A stretch of 64,000 bases of DNA. It comes from Pacificispira sp002696645 (GTDB lineage Bacteria; Pseudomonadota; Alphaproteobacteria; UBA8366; Aestuariispiraceae). Positions 27,557 to 35,519 of this stretch are shown one piece after another. The notes below the pieces were generated by a model. That model was given only the letters and a program-made list of their open reading frames with translations, was not told where the DNA came from and did not search any database. The translations under genes were made by a program, and so were the position numbers. Each line of letters opens with the position of its first letter. The first letter of the stretch is position 1. Location: positions 310,001 through 374,000 of the forward strand of contig NZ_JBLZHU010000001.1 in the NCBI RefSeq assembly GCF_048892425.1, in the 5' to 3' direction.

Positions 27557-29341
27557 CTATTGTTGCAGCGAGGCGAGCTTCTTGGTTTCCTCTGGCAGGT
27601 CTATGGCAAATACGTGTTGAATTTCGGGCGCATTCTCTTGAATCGGTTTGATGCCAGCAATGGCACCAACCCGTTCGATGATTGCGCCAGCCGCCGGAGC
27701 TGCAACCCAACCACCCGTGGCAAAGCCAAAGGTTTTCTTGGTGCCATGTGGTTCATCCAAAACGACATAGACCACATAGCGGGGGCTGTTCATCGGAAAG
27801 GCCGCGACAAAGGAAGAGATCAGCGCCCGCTTCTTATAGCCACCGCTGCTGGGTTTCTCTGCCGTTCCAGTCTTGCCGCCGACCATATAGCCGGGTACCA
27901 GCGCCGCCTTGCCGGATCCTTCGGTGGCGTTCAAACGCATCAGACGGCGCATGTCAAAGCTTACGCGTTCCGAAATCACGCGACGCCCTTTGGGAGCATG
28001 GTCCCGGGCCAGAAGCGTGGGAGGCAGCAATTCTCCGCCATTCAGCATGGCAGAAACACCATTGGCCAAATGCAGCGGCGTTACCGATAATCCATGACCA
28101 AAGGCGATTGTCATCGTGTTGATCGGATTCCAGGGGTTTGGAAACATCGGACGACCGGTTTCGGGAATTTCCAGCGCGATGGGCTCTAACAGGCCCAATT
28201 TGTCCATGAAGGCCTTCTGTGCCGGTGGACCAACATCCAACGCCATTTTCGCAGACCCGATATTGGAGCTGTACACGAAGATTTCAGGCAATGTCAGGAA
28301 ACGCGATTTGGCGTGATAGTCCGAAATCGTGAAACGGCTGATCTTGATTGGGTTCGTTGCGTCATACCCATCATTCAGGGTTGCCGCACCGGAATCCAGG
28401 GACATCGCCGTGTTGAATATCTTGAAGGTTGAACCCAGTTCGTACGTCCCGAAGGTCGCACGGTTGAAGCGATTGATTTCAGGTGTGTTTGCAGGACGGT
28501 TCGGGTCGAAATCCGGCAAGGAAACCATCGCCATGACTTCACCGGTATTCACATCCATCACGATACCAGCACCACCTTCGGCGCTGTATTCTTCGACAGC
28601 CTTGCTCAATTCTTCATGCACGACATGCTGGAAACGCAGATCAATGCTCAGGCGCAACGGCTCTTTGCTGGCCCGCAGCCGATCTTCCAGACCCCGTTCG
28701 ATGCCAGACAGCCCTTTGCCGTCGACATCGGTATAACCCAGAATATGCGACAACAGCCGCCCATGGGGATAGACGCGGGTTTCTGCACGTTCAAACTCCA
28801 GACCGGGGATGCCCAATTGCATCACGGCCTGTTCCATTTTCGGCGTCAATTTACGGTTCACGTAAACGAAGGGAGAATCGGACGTCAGCTTTGCCCGCAG
28901 GTCACTCTCGTCCAACTCAGGAAATAGCTGGGCTAGGCGACGGGCCGCATCCACTGGATCCAACAGGCGGTCCGGGCGCGCGGCAAGCGCCGTCGTGGTC
29001 AGGCTGGTTGCCACGATCACGCCATTGCGATCCGTGATGGTCGCCTTTTCCGTTCTTAAATCCGGGTTGATGATGGCGTGGGTCTGGACAGAGGCCACGT
29101 TCTGATTGGCGAACGCCCCTAAATCAACAAGTCGGGCACCGACGGCGGTAAAGGCGAATGCCATCACCGCGCCGGTGATCAGCAACCGGGCGCGCCCCAT
29201 CTCTATCGCACGACGGAAGCTGCCGTCGGATCGAATGGGGGCACAAGGTAAAGCTGGGCGACGATCTGAATGCGGTCGATGCCGGGGCGGAGCGAACTCC
29301 GGTGGCTTCGGACGCCGTGTCTTTCTGAACGGTCCGATCAT
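27557..29341 (-). CDS. ftsI: septal transpeptidase FtsI (PBP3)
   Basis: A class B penicillin-binding protein (594 residues) that cross-links septal peptidoglycan with FtsW. It has a basic, proline-rich cytoplasmic N-terminus (1-50), one membrane segment (LLITGAVMAFAFTAVGARLV) and a dimerisation domain. The transpeptidase motifs are SxxK in ELGSTFKIFN, SxN in YSSNIGSAKM, and KTG in VGGKTGTAEKP. It overlaps ftsL by four bases (ATGA). Confidence 0.97.
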   Translation of the reverse strand: MIGPFRKTRRPKPPEFAPPRHRPHSDRRPALPCAPIRSDGSFRRAIEMGRARLLITGAVMAFAFTAVGARLVDLGAFANQNVASVQTHAIINPDLRTEKATITDRNGVIVATSLTTTALAARPDRLLDPVDAARRLAQLFPELDESDLRAKLTSDSPFVYVNRKLTPKMEQAVMQLGIPGLEFERAETRVYPHGRLLSHILGYTDVDGKGLSGIERGLEDRLRASKEPLRLSIDLRFQHVVHEELSKAVEEYSAEGGAGIVMDVNTGEVMAMVSLPDFDPNRPANTPEINRFNRATFGTYELGSTFKIFNTAMSLDSGAATLNDGYDATNPIKISRFTISDYHAKSRFLTLPEIFVYSSNIGSAKMALDVGPPAQKAFMDKLGLLEPIALEIPETGRPMFPNPWNPINTMTIAFGHGLSVTPLHLANGVSAMLNGGELLPPTLLARDHAPKGRRVISERVSFDMRRLMRLNATEGSGKAALVPGYMVGGKTGTAEKPSSGGYKKRALISSFVAAFPMNSPRYVVYVVLDEPHGTKKTFGFATGGWVAAPAAGAIIERVGAIAGIKPIQENAPEIQHVFAIDLPEETKKLASLQQ

Positions 29342-29718
29342 TGTGAGGTCCTCACTAGGGTCGCTGGCAAAACTTCTGTCGTGCCAGATGGTGCCGCCGA
29401 GGCGGCTTCAGCGCCCGCATCCGCTTCTTGCGGATCGGTGCGGCGAAACGGGATATCTTCAATGGCCATCACCTGGGATGGCTCCATCGAATGCATGTCG
29501 GGCAGAAATTCTTTGCCCAGGGATTCAATCCAATCCGGGCGGCTGGAATAGGACCATTCCGCCTTCAGATTATGGATCGTTTCTTGTTCGTCGCGAATTT
29601 GCTGGTTCAATTCAGCCAATTGCCCATCCAGCGCCTCAACCTGAAAGCTGATATGAAACAGCGTATAGCCGGTGACCGTCACCATGATGATCCAAATGGC
29701 GATTACTAAAACTCTCAT
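29338..29718 (-). CDS. ftsL: cell division protein FtsL
   Basis: A small bitopic divisome protein (126 residues). One membrane segment (MRVLVIAIWIIMVTVTGYTL) is followed by a coiled coil (about residues 28-60, EALDGQLAELNQQIRDEQET) that would pair with FtsB, and a polar Ala/Glu-rich C-terminus. ATG 29718 overlaps the rsmH stop (ATGA). Sequence conservation in this family is low; position and topology carry the call. Confidence 0.9.
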   Translation of the reverse strand: MRVLVIAIWIIMVTVTGYTLFHISFQVEALDGQLAELNQQIRDEQETIHNLKAEWSYSSRPDWIESLGKEFLPDMHSMEPSQVMAIEDIPFRRTDPQEADAGAEAASAAPSGTTEVLPATLVRTSQ

Positions 29719-30689
29719 AGCGATCCTCCATCGGTCCAAGGTTGCGCATCGGTGCGCCATGCGCCGCGCAAGCGCGCGGAGCGGGACCTGGCATTGACTG
29801 CGGTTTCAGATGCGGATGGTTTGACGGTACCGGTTGTCATCAGGGTGAAAGACGGGCTGCGGGTTTCCGCGTGACCCTGGGGCAGATGGCGTGATCCACC
29901 CCCGCCGGCCCGACCGGACCGGGCGCGCAGGAAGGCCTTCACGCGTTTGTCTTCCAGGCTGTGAAACGCGACGACGACCAACCGCCCGCCTGGCACCAAC
30001 AGGCGTTCTGCGGCCAATAGGGCGCGGTCCAATTCTCCCAATTCATCATTCACCTGAATGCGCAGCGCCTGGAATGTCCGTGTCGCGGGGTCGATCTTGT
30101 CTTTCGCACGGGGGACGCACCCCCGGACGATATTCGCCAGTTGTGTGGTGGTTTCAATGCGGCTTTCCGCCCGTACCCGCACGACAGCCTTGGCAATACG
30201 ACGCGAAAAACGCTCTTCCCCATATTCCCAGATGATGCGGGCCAGTTCTTCTTCCGGCCATTCATTGACGACATCGGCGGCGCTGGGACCATCCAGCCCC
30301 ATGCGCATGTCCAAAGGGCCATCGAACCGGAACGAAAAGCCACGTTCCGGTGTGTCGATCTGAGGCGAAGACACACCCAGATCCAGCACGACGCCGTCCA
30401 ACTGGGTCACCCCAACGCCAGACAACAGGTGTTCCATATCCCCGAAAGTGCCGGTCAGTAACGTCAGACGATCACCATACGTGGTAACCAGGGATTGGCC
30501 GCGGGCAATAGCATCCGGGTCCCGGTCGATTGCAAAGACGCGGCAATCGCTGGTATCCAGAATACCACGGGTATAGCCGCCTGCGCCAAAAGTGCCATCC
30601 AGGTGAACTTCACCAGCCGCCGGTTTCAATGCCGCCAGGACTTCCGGCAGCATGACAGGGAAATGAGGGTCTTTAGACGGGGCGATCAT
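29715..30689 (-). CDS. rsmH: 16S rRNA (cytosine1402-N4)-methyltransferase
   Basis: An AdoMet-dependent methyltransferase (MraW, 324 residues) that modifies C1402 of 16S rRNA in the P site. Motifs include HFPVMLPEVL, the AdoMet loop LDGTFGAGGYTRGIL, VVLDLGVSSPQID and VVAFHSLEDKRVK. It overlaps mraZ at its start and ftsL at its end, both by four bases. Length is normal. Confidence 0.97.
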   Translation of the reverse strand: MIAPSKDPHFPVMLPEVLAALKPAAGEVHLDGTFGAGGYTRGILDTSDCRVFAIDRDPDAIARGQSLVTTYGDRLTLLTGTFGDMEHLLSGVGVTQLDGVVLDLGVSSPQIDTPERGFSFRFDGPLDMRMGLDGPSAADVVNEWPEEELARIIWEYGEERFSRRIAKAVVRVRAESRIETTTQLANIVRGCVPRAKDKIDPATRTFQALRIQVNDELGELDRALLAAERLLVPGGRLVVVAFHSLEDKRVKAFLRARSGRAGGGGSRHLPQGHAETRSPSFTLMTTGTVKPSASETAVNARSRSARLRGAWRTDAQPWTDGGSL

Positions 30690-31156
30690 GCGTCACCGCC
30701 TTCTGTGCCCCGAGCGGGCAACAATGTCAGGGTTTTGTTTTTCGCGCGGGCACGGGCTTTTTCGCTGTGATCCTTAAAGCGCTCTGGTGCCCAGATCTGA
30801 AAGCGATTGCCCTGGCCCACAAAGACCGCCAGATCGGAAATCCCGGCATGGGCGGCATGATCCGGCGGCAGAACCAGGCGACCGGTTTCATCCAGCAACG
30901 CCTTGCGGGCCGTCGCGACGATAGATTGATTCAGGTCTTCTTCGTCATCGGAGTAAAGCGGGCGCGCCTCAATCGCTTCAACAATGCGCTTCATGAAGGC
31001 CTTGTCACAGGCTTCCAGCGCTTCGTGGCGAGGAGAGGGGTAGATATAGACGATCCGCTCGCCCCCTTCCGGCAATTCGGAACGAAAATCGGCCGGCAAG
31101 GAAACACGTCCCTTCCGGTCAACTTTATTTTCGAATGTGCCAGCGAACAGCGTCAT
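30686..31156 (-). CDS. mraZ: transcriptional regulator MraZ
   Basis: A 156-residue protein with two SpoVT/AbrB-like DNA-binding half-domains, seen as NKVDRKGRVSLPADFR (about 11-26) and DETGRLVLPPDHA (about 85-97). In E. coli MraZ represses its own operon by binding phased TGGG repeats. The start at 31156 gives the family N-terminus MTLFAGTFE; the frame remains open upstream without support. Phased TGGG repeats are found about 150 bases upstream, so autoregulation is likely here. Confidence 0.96.
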   Translation of the reverse strand: MTLFAGTFENKVDRKGRVSLPADFRSELPEGGERIVYIYPSPRHEALEACDKAFMKRIVEAIEARPLYSDDEEDLNQSIVATARKALLDETGRLVLPPDHAAHAGISDLAVFVGQGNRFQIWAPERFKDHSEKARARAKNKTLTLLPARGTEGGDA

Positions 31157-31305
31157 GCTGAAGGCCACCCCTTGTGTCTGGATATCTCCCCCGATGGGCG
31201 ATTCCGGTACGTATTCAAAAAAACCCATTTGATAACAACGGGTTGCCCATTTTCCGCGAATGTCTTCAGAAACACATCACGCATACTATGTCAGATACTA
31301 CGGTT

Positions 31306-31330
31306 ATGGGTATTTATGGGATATCATGGG
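31306..31330 (+). promoter_or_regulatory. candidate MraZ-binding direct repeats
   Basis: Three ATGGG pentamers occur at exactly 10-bp spacing, with TGGG at 31307-31310, 31317-31320 and 31327-31330. This matches the TGGG-N6 repeat architecture bound by MraZ oligomers. The repeats are on the plus strand, so they read CCCAT-N5 in the direction of mraZ, and they would cover the -10 and start region of the candidate promoter. Orientation differs from what I recall for E. coli and Mycoplasma. Confidence 0.6.
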
Positions 31331-31341
31331 AATACGCTATC

Positions 31342-31347
31342 CGTCAA
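31342..31347 (-). promoter_or_regulatory. candidate -35 element for mraZ operon
   Basis: On the minus strand this reads TTGACG, five of six matches to the sigma-70 -35 consensus. A -10 hexamer is only weakly suggested downstream (GATATC), within the phased TGGG repeats. It is about 190 bases upstream of the mraZ ATG. Confidence 0.35.
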
Positions 31348-31568
31348 CGAATATGGTGCTAAAAACAGGCAAACAGCAAGTTGTTGTCCAATAATAAGAC
31401 AAGATAAAAACCGCCGCTGGAAGTTAGCGGGTACCGCTTTAGAGTGAAGGGCGATGATTTGAGCGCGCGCGGGCAAGCAAAGAAGGCGCTATTTCTTGTT
31501 TTGTTCCCATTTAACTTAGGAGAACAAATCGGGCCAATTGATTTTCGGGGAAGGGAAACCCGATTAGG

Positions 31569-33356
31569 TTAACCGAAACTGCGCAGTTTTCGGATCAGGG
31601 CCTGTCGAACCCGTGTGAAAAGCTCGGGCCAATCGCCGGGGCTGGTCTGGCGGAACAGCGTCATGGATGGATACCAGGGGCTATCATCCCGGCGCAGCAT
31701 CCATCGCCAATCGGGCGCATAGGGTAATAGGACCCAAACCGGTCGCGCCATTGCCCCGGCGAAATGCGCAACGGATGTATCAACAGTAATGATCAGGTCC
31801 AAATCCCGCAGCACGACGGCTGTGTCAGCGAAATCCCGAAATCCGCTGCCCATGTCCCGCAACAATGGTGCTAAGGACAAGTCCTGAATATCCTGCGCAG
31901 CGGGACCTTTCTGCAGAGAGATGAAATCTGTCCCAGGCAGGTCAAGCAGGCTGGCGAAGTGATGCAAGGCGCTGGACCTGTTGCGATCATTTTTATGGCT
32001 GGGTTTTCCGGCCCAGCACAGACCAACATTCAGTCTGTCCCGGCGAAGGCCGCTGGGTTTGGTGGTGTCGGTTGGTGCGATAATATAGGGACAATGGTCC
32101 GGGATGCTGTCCATTTCTGTGCCGCACAGCCGGGGCAGGCTCAACAGGGGCACCTGTAAATCGCAGCGGGGCAGTTTTGTGCCGCGCGGAATAACGGTGA
32201 TCTTGGAGAAGTTGGGGGATCGTTGCAGGACCCGCGCCAGGGGAGCCTGAACTTCCAGCACGATTTTTTCTCCCGATTTGCCGATACCATCGACAGCATC
32301 GGTAAGATATCGGCAGAACTGGATCGTATCGCCCATACCCTGTTCCGCCCAAACCAATAGAGTGCGACCCTTTAAGGGTTTGCCATCCCAGGCGGGCAGG
32401 GACTGATGCGACTTTGTGGATTCGGGTAAATTCCAGCGGTTCTCATAAGCCTGGAAACCGTCGCGCAGCTTGCCCGCCAACAAATGCGTCAAGGCGATGT
32501 CCCATCCCAGTTCGGGTGCATCATACCCCAGCAAATCCGCCCGACGCAGGGCGCTGGCGGCTTGCTCCAGGTCCCCTTTGTCGCGCATGGTTAAGCCAAA
32601 GTTATAGTGGATGCGCGCAACATCACTGGACAGGTCTAGGGCGCGGCGTTGCGCCATCAGGGCATCGTCTAATCTGTTGGATGATCGCAACGCATTGCCC
32701 AGATTTGACCAGGCAGGACCATCATTTGGGGTCAGTGCGATCCCCCGTTTCAGACAGGTAACAGCGGTCTCCAGTTGGCCGCGGCGGCGCAGCAATACCC
32801 CCATATTAATCCAGGCTGCGGCATTGTCAGAATCCAGTTTCAGGGTCCGCTGATACAGCTCTTCGGCTTCTTCCAGTTTATTGGTCTGATGGGCGCGCAA
32901 CGCTTGTCTGAGCAACAGTTTAGGGTCCCGATCCGGGCGGGAGATAACTTGAGCTACCGGTTTTTCTGGCGGTTTTGCCGGTCTCTTCTGTTCCGGGGTG
33001 GGAAGGGGGTCGGGTTTTTGATCCTGGATCGCCACCGGCGCTTTTTTTGCAGCCGCCTTAATGACCGCCTTTGCAATTGGGCGCTTGGTCGTGGTGCGTT
33101 TGGTGAAGGTTGCCTTCGCCACAGTGCGGGCGGATGCGGGCTGCGCAGCAGGGGCTTGTTTTGTCGGCAGGCGTTTCGCGACAGCCTTGGCAACAACTGC
33201 CTTTGCAACCGCGCGGCGCGGCGCAGCCTTTTTCTGATTTGTCTGGGCCGCTGCAGAGTCGGATTTTGGAGAAACTGGGTCATCCGTCTGCGGGGTCTTA
33301 GACTCCGTCGGGTTTGGTCCTGCGTCGCGTGCGCCTATCGTATCGTCTTTATCCAT
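31569..33356 (-). CDS. TPR glycosyltransferase with Lys/Ala-rich N-terminus
   Basis: A 595-residue protein of unusual layout. Residues 40-110 are Lys/Ala/Thr/Pro-rich and histone-H1-like (for example AKAVVAKAVAKRLPTKQ), residues 145-275 hold about four TPR repeats, and the rest resembles glycosyltransferase family 9/heptosyltransferase folds, with LLVWAEQGMGDTIQFCRYL, GLCWAGKPSHKNDRNRS and VDTSVAHFAGAMARPVWVLL. TPR-linked enzymes of this kind usually glycosylate proteins or surface polymers; the acceptor is unknown. It lies 42 bases after the TPR methyltransferase gene on the same strand. Confidence 0.82.
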   Translation of the reverse strand: MDKDDTIGARDAGPNPTESKTPQTDDPVSPKSDSAAAQTNQKKAAPRRAVAKAVVAKAVAKRLPTKQAPAAQPASARTVAKATFTKRTTTKRPIAKAVIKAAAKKAPVAIQDQKPDPLPTPEQKRPAKPPEKPVAQVISRPDRDPKLLLRQALRAHQTNKLEEAEELYQRTLKLDSDNAAAWINMGVLLRRRGQLETAVTCLKRGIALTPNDGPAWSNLGNALRSSNRLDDALMAQRRALDLSSDVARIHYNFGLTMRDKGDLEQAASALRRADLLGYDAPELGWDIALTHLLAGKLRDGFQAYENRWNLPESTKSHQSLPAWDGKPLKGRTLLVWAEQGMGDTIQFCRYLTDAVDGIGKSGEKIVLEVQAPLARVLQRSPNFSKITVIPRGTKLPRCDLQVPLLSLPRLCGTEMDSIPDHCPYIIAPTDTTKPSGLRRDRLNVGLCWAGKPSHKNDRNRSSALHHFASLLDLPGTDFISLQKGPAAQDIQDLSLAPLLRDMGSGFRDFADTAVVLRDLDLIITVDTSVAHFAGAMARPVWVLLPYAPDWRWMLRRDDSPWYPSMTLFRQTSPGDWPELFTRVRQALIRKLRSFG

Positions 33357-33398
33357 AGGGCAAGCTTACACTGGGAACGCCGGGTCGGGGAAGCATCC

Positions 33399-34514
33399 TT
33401 ACGCGGGCTTCGCTGCGGTAATGATCAAGCCGCCGACGGATACACCATATTCACTGCGCAGGTCTTCCTGTGTGATATCGATGATCAGCAGGCCTGATTC
33501 CTCCAGGACGCGTTCAACATAGGCGGGGTCATGCTTATAGCGACCACTTTGATCCAGCCGATACCCAGGCTCATCAGCGGTGGCATCATCCATGCGTTCC
33601 ACGGAAAACCCCAATCGCCCGGTCGGTACCAGGGCATTCAGGAAGCCGGCTGCCGCGCGGCTGAGATCGCCGAAATAGCACAGGACATCTGCCGCAACGA
33701 TGACATCATACATGTCAGGCGCATTGTTTAGAAAGGCGGTCAGTTCCGCCTTGCTGAGGCGATCATACAGTTGCTTGGATTTGGCCTTTTCCAGCATTTT
33801 TGGTGACAGATCCACCCCGTCCAGACGCTGGCAATACGGGGCCAGCAGGGGGCCGCACAGGCCCGTGCCACAACCTGCATCCAGAATGACCAGGTCCCGA
33901 TTGGGGCTTGGCAGATGTGGCTGCAAGGCTTGCAGGATCAGTGCCGGGGCGCGATAGCCAAGCTCAGCCAGTTTCTCATCAAAGATCGGTGCATAGTCAT
34001 TGAAGATATCTTCGACATAGGCAGCGTTGGCGGTGTCGGGCAGGCCCAGACCGGAAATTGCCGCCCCGATATGTTGGGCGTCGGGCACATTGGGGAAGCG
34101 CCGCATCCATTCCGCAGCGATGGTGACCGCTTCTTCCACCCTGTCATGGGCGTACAGATCGTAAAGCGACTTTCCCAGATTGGAATGGGAAACCAGATCA
34201 TCGGCATCTCGCCGCACGGCGCGCCACAGCGTCTCTACCGCCTCTTCCGGCATGTTCAATTCGTAATAACACAGGCCCAGATTGGTATATTCGGTAAAGG
34301 CATCATCGCCGCGCAATTGGCGTGCCCGGGACAGTGTTTCCACGGCCCGTTCATAGTCGTCCTGTTGCACGGCCAATTCCCCGCGCCATTCCAGGGCTTC
34401 CAAATGATCCGGTTCTTGTTTCAGGACTTTTTCATAGGTGGCAACAGCAGCATCCAATCGGCCCTGGCGATAATGTTCTTCCGCGTCTTCGATCAATTTT
34501 TCCAATTTAGCCAT
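33399..34514 (-). CDS. TPR-containing AdoMet-dependent methyltransferase
   Basis: A 371-residue fusion of about three or four TPR repeats (residues 5-140) to a class I methyltransferase domain. The AdoMet-binding motif VILDAGCGTGLCG is at 209-221, followed by LDGVDLSPKMLEKAK and VIVAADVLCYFGDL. This architecture is common in Rhodospirillales but has no assigned substrate. With yciB 25 bases upstream and the TPR glycosyltransferase 42 bases downstream it appears to be the middle gene of a three-gene operon. Confidence 0.83.
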   Translation of the reverse strand: MAKLEKLIEDAEEHYRQGRLDAAVATYEKVLKQEPDHLEALEWRGELAVQQDDYERAVETLSRARQLRGDDAFTEYTNLGLCYYELNMPEEAVETLWRAVRRDADDLVSHSNLGKSLYDLYAHDRVEEAVTIAAEWMRRFPNVPDAQHIGAAISGLGLPDTANAAYVEDIFNDYAPIFDEKLAELGYRAPALILQALQPHLPSPNRDLVILDAGCGTGLCGPLLAPYCQRLDGVDLSPKMLEKAKSKQLYDRLSKAELTAFLNNAPDMYDVIVAADVLCYFGDLSRAAAGFLNALVPTGRLGFSVERMDDATADEPGYRLDQSGRYKHDPAYVERVLEESGLLIIDITQEDLRSEYGVSVGGLIITAAKPA

Positions 34515-34539
34515 AGAAACTCTGGAATCCCCTGTCGCG

Positions 34540-35148
34540 TTACTCGCTTGGCTTTTCTTTACCGTGGCGCATCATGAATGGCATTTGTGTTGCGAAATAT
34601 CCAAAGGTCAGCAGCATCAGACCCGGGAAGCGAAAATAGACCCAGATTTCCGTGGCTTGTGTGCGCCATACAATCTCGTTCAAGGCAGCCAGCGCCAGAA
34701 AGAAGATCGCCGTTCTCAGGGTCAATAACTTCCAGGCCCGCTCAGGCATTTCCAGGGCTTGGCCCATCACAGCCCGCAGCGGTAGTTTCTTGATCATCAG
34801 CCCGCCCAGCAGGATGGCGGCGAACATGGTATTGATCATGCTGGGCTTCATTTTAATGAAGCTCTCATCCTCAAGATACAGCGTCAATCCACCGAAGACC
34901 CCGACAATTCCAGCTGTCATCAGCGGCATCCATGGAATTTGCCTTTGCACAACAAAGGAGACGATGACGGCGACGAAACTGGCGACCATGACAACCGCTG
35001 TTGCCAGCATCAGGTCTTTGGTTGTCAGCCAGGTCACTAAAAATGCCCCCAATGGGGCAAATTCGATTGTTGGCTTCAGCCAGGCCGGGGCTTTTGGAGC
35101 CTTGGCATCCTGGGGCGTGCGCGAAGAAGGGGGGCGTTGATCTGTCAT
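34540..35148 (-). CDS. yciB: inner membrane-spanning protein YciB (IspZ family)
   Basis: A 202-residue septation protein A family member with about five membrane segments and the family block LTLYLEDESFIKMKPS near residue 110. In E. coli YciB interacts with elongation and division proteins and affects envelope integrity; the molecular function is unresolved. The N-terminus has a polar Pro/Lys-rich tail (1-25). A good promoter match lies so close that the transcript may start at or a base before the ATG. Confidence 0.93.
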   Translation of the reverse strand: MTDQRPPSSRTPQDAKAPKAPAWLKPTIEFAPLGAFLVTWLTTKDLMLATAVVMVASFVAVIVSFVVQRQIPWMPLMTAGIVGVFGGLTLYLEDESFIKMKPSMINTMFAAILLGGLMIKKLPLRAVMGQALEMPERAWKLLTLRTAIFFLALAALNEIVWRTQATEIWVYFRFPGLMLLTFGYFATQMPFMMRHGKEKPSE

Positions 35149-35155
35149 GGCACCC

Positions 35156-35184
35156 TATATAAGCGATTGTTCCAGTGCCGTCAC
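35156..35184 (-). promoter_or_regulatory. candidate sigma-70 promoter of yciB, near-leaderless
   Basis: On the minus strand GTGACG (35179-35184) and TATATA (35156-35161) are separated by 17 bases. Only seven bases separate the -10 from the yciB ATG, which puts the predicted start at the last leader base or on the A of ATG. A weak AGGG overlaps the region. Confidence 0.5.
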
Positions 35185-35211
35185 CCTTCCGATTTCAGCC
35201 TTTTCCAATCA

Positions 35212-35241
35212 TTGCAAAAAGGGGGTTTCTATCGGTATACT
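35212..35241 (+). promoter_or_regulatory. candidate sigma-70 promoter of small gene, leaderless
   Basis: TTGCAA (35212-35217) and TATACT (35236-35241, five of six to consensus) are 18 bases apart. Six bases follow before the ATG at 35248, so the predicted +1 falls on the start codon. It is divergent from the yciB promoter 28 bases away. Confidence 0.5.
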
Positions 35242-35247
35242 CTGTGT

Positions 35248-35508
35248 ATGAGCGATTTTGGATCAGGCATTGGTACCCGCATTCAACCGCGCCCGCAGGA
35301 AGGCATCGGCGGTGGCGTTGGGCTGACTCGTCCTGGCGCTGGTCGGTCGGGCAATTCGGATGCGTCGCCAGGCGATGGGCGGTCCGTTGATTCGACATCC
35401 GTTCTGGAAGGCGCCTTCAATCGATTGCGCACCTTGTTGGCTTTCGATGGGGACAAAGGCCCGCGCGAAGGTGTGCGGCGCGGGTTTTACCTGAATATCG
35501 TTGTCTGA
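35248..35508 (+). CDS. small uncharacterised protein, 86 residues
   Basis: I do not recognise a family. The ATG at 35248 is chosen because a strong promoter match ends six bases before it; no Shine-Dalgarno site exists, in keeping with a leaderless message. The N-terminal half is Gly/Arg/Pro-rich (GSGIGTRIQPRPQEGIGGG), and the C-terminus REGVRRGFYLNIVV looks like a defined, possibly conserved motif. No signal peptide or membrane segment is visible. It ends 11 bases before the end of the convergent oxidoreductase gene. Coding status rests on promoter position and composition only. Confidence 0.5.
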   Translation: MSDFGSGIGTRIQPRPQEGIGGGVGLTRPGAGRSGNSDASPGDGRSVDSTSVLEGAFNRLRTLLAFDGDKGPREGVRRGFYLNIVV

Positions 35509-35519
35509 TGGTTCTTGTT

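Larger units (their letters stand above)
31157..31568. other. mraZ upstream region
   Basis: About 410 bases with no supportable gene. The mraZ-proximal half is A+T-rich and carries the candidate mraZ promoter and phased TGGG repeats. The distal half holds a small hairpin AGCGG-GTA-CCGCT (31426-31438) and an inverted repeat AATCGGG/CCCGATT (31527-31533, 31559-31565) just before the end of the minus-strand glycosyltransferase gene. Confidence 0.6.
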
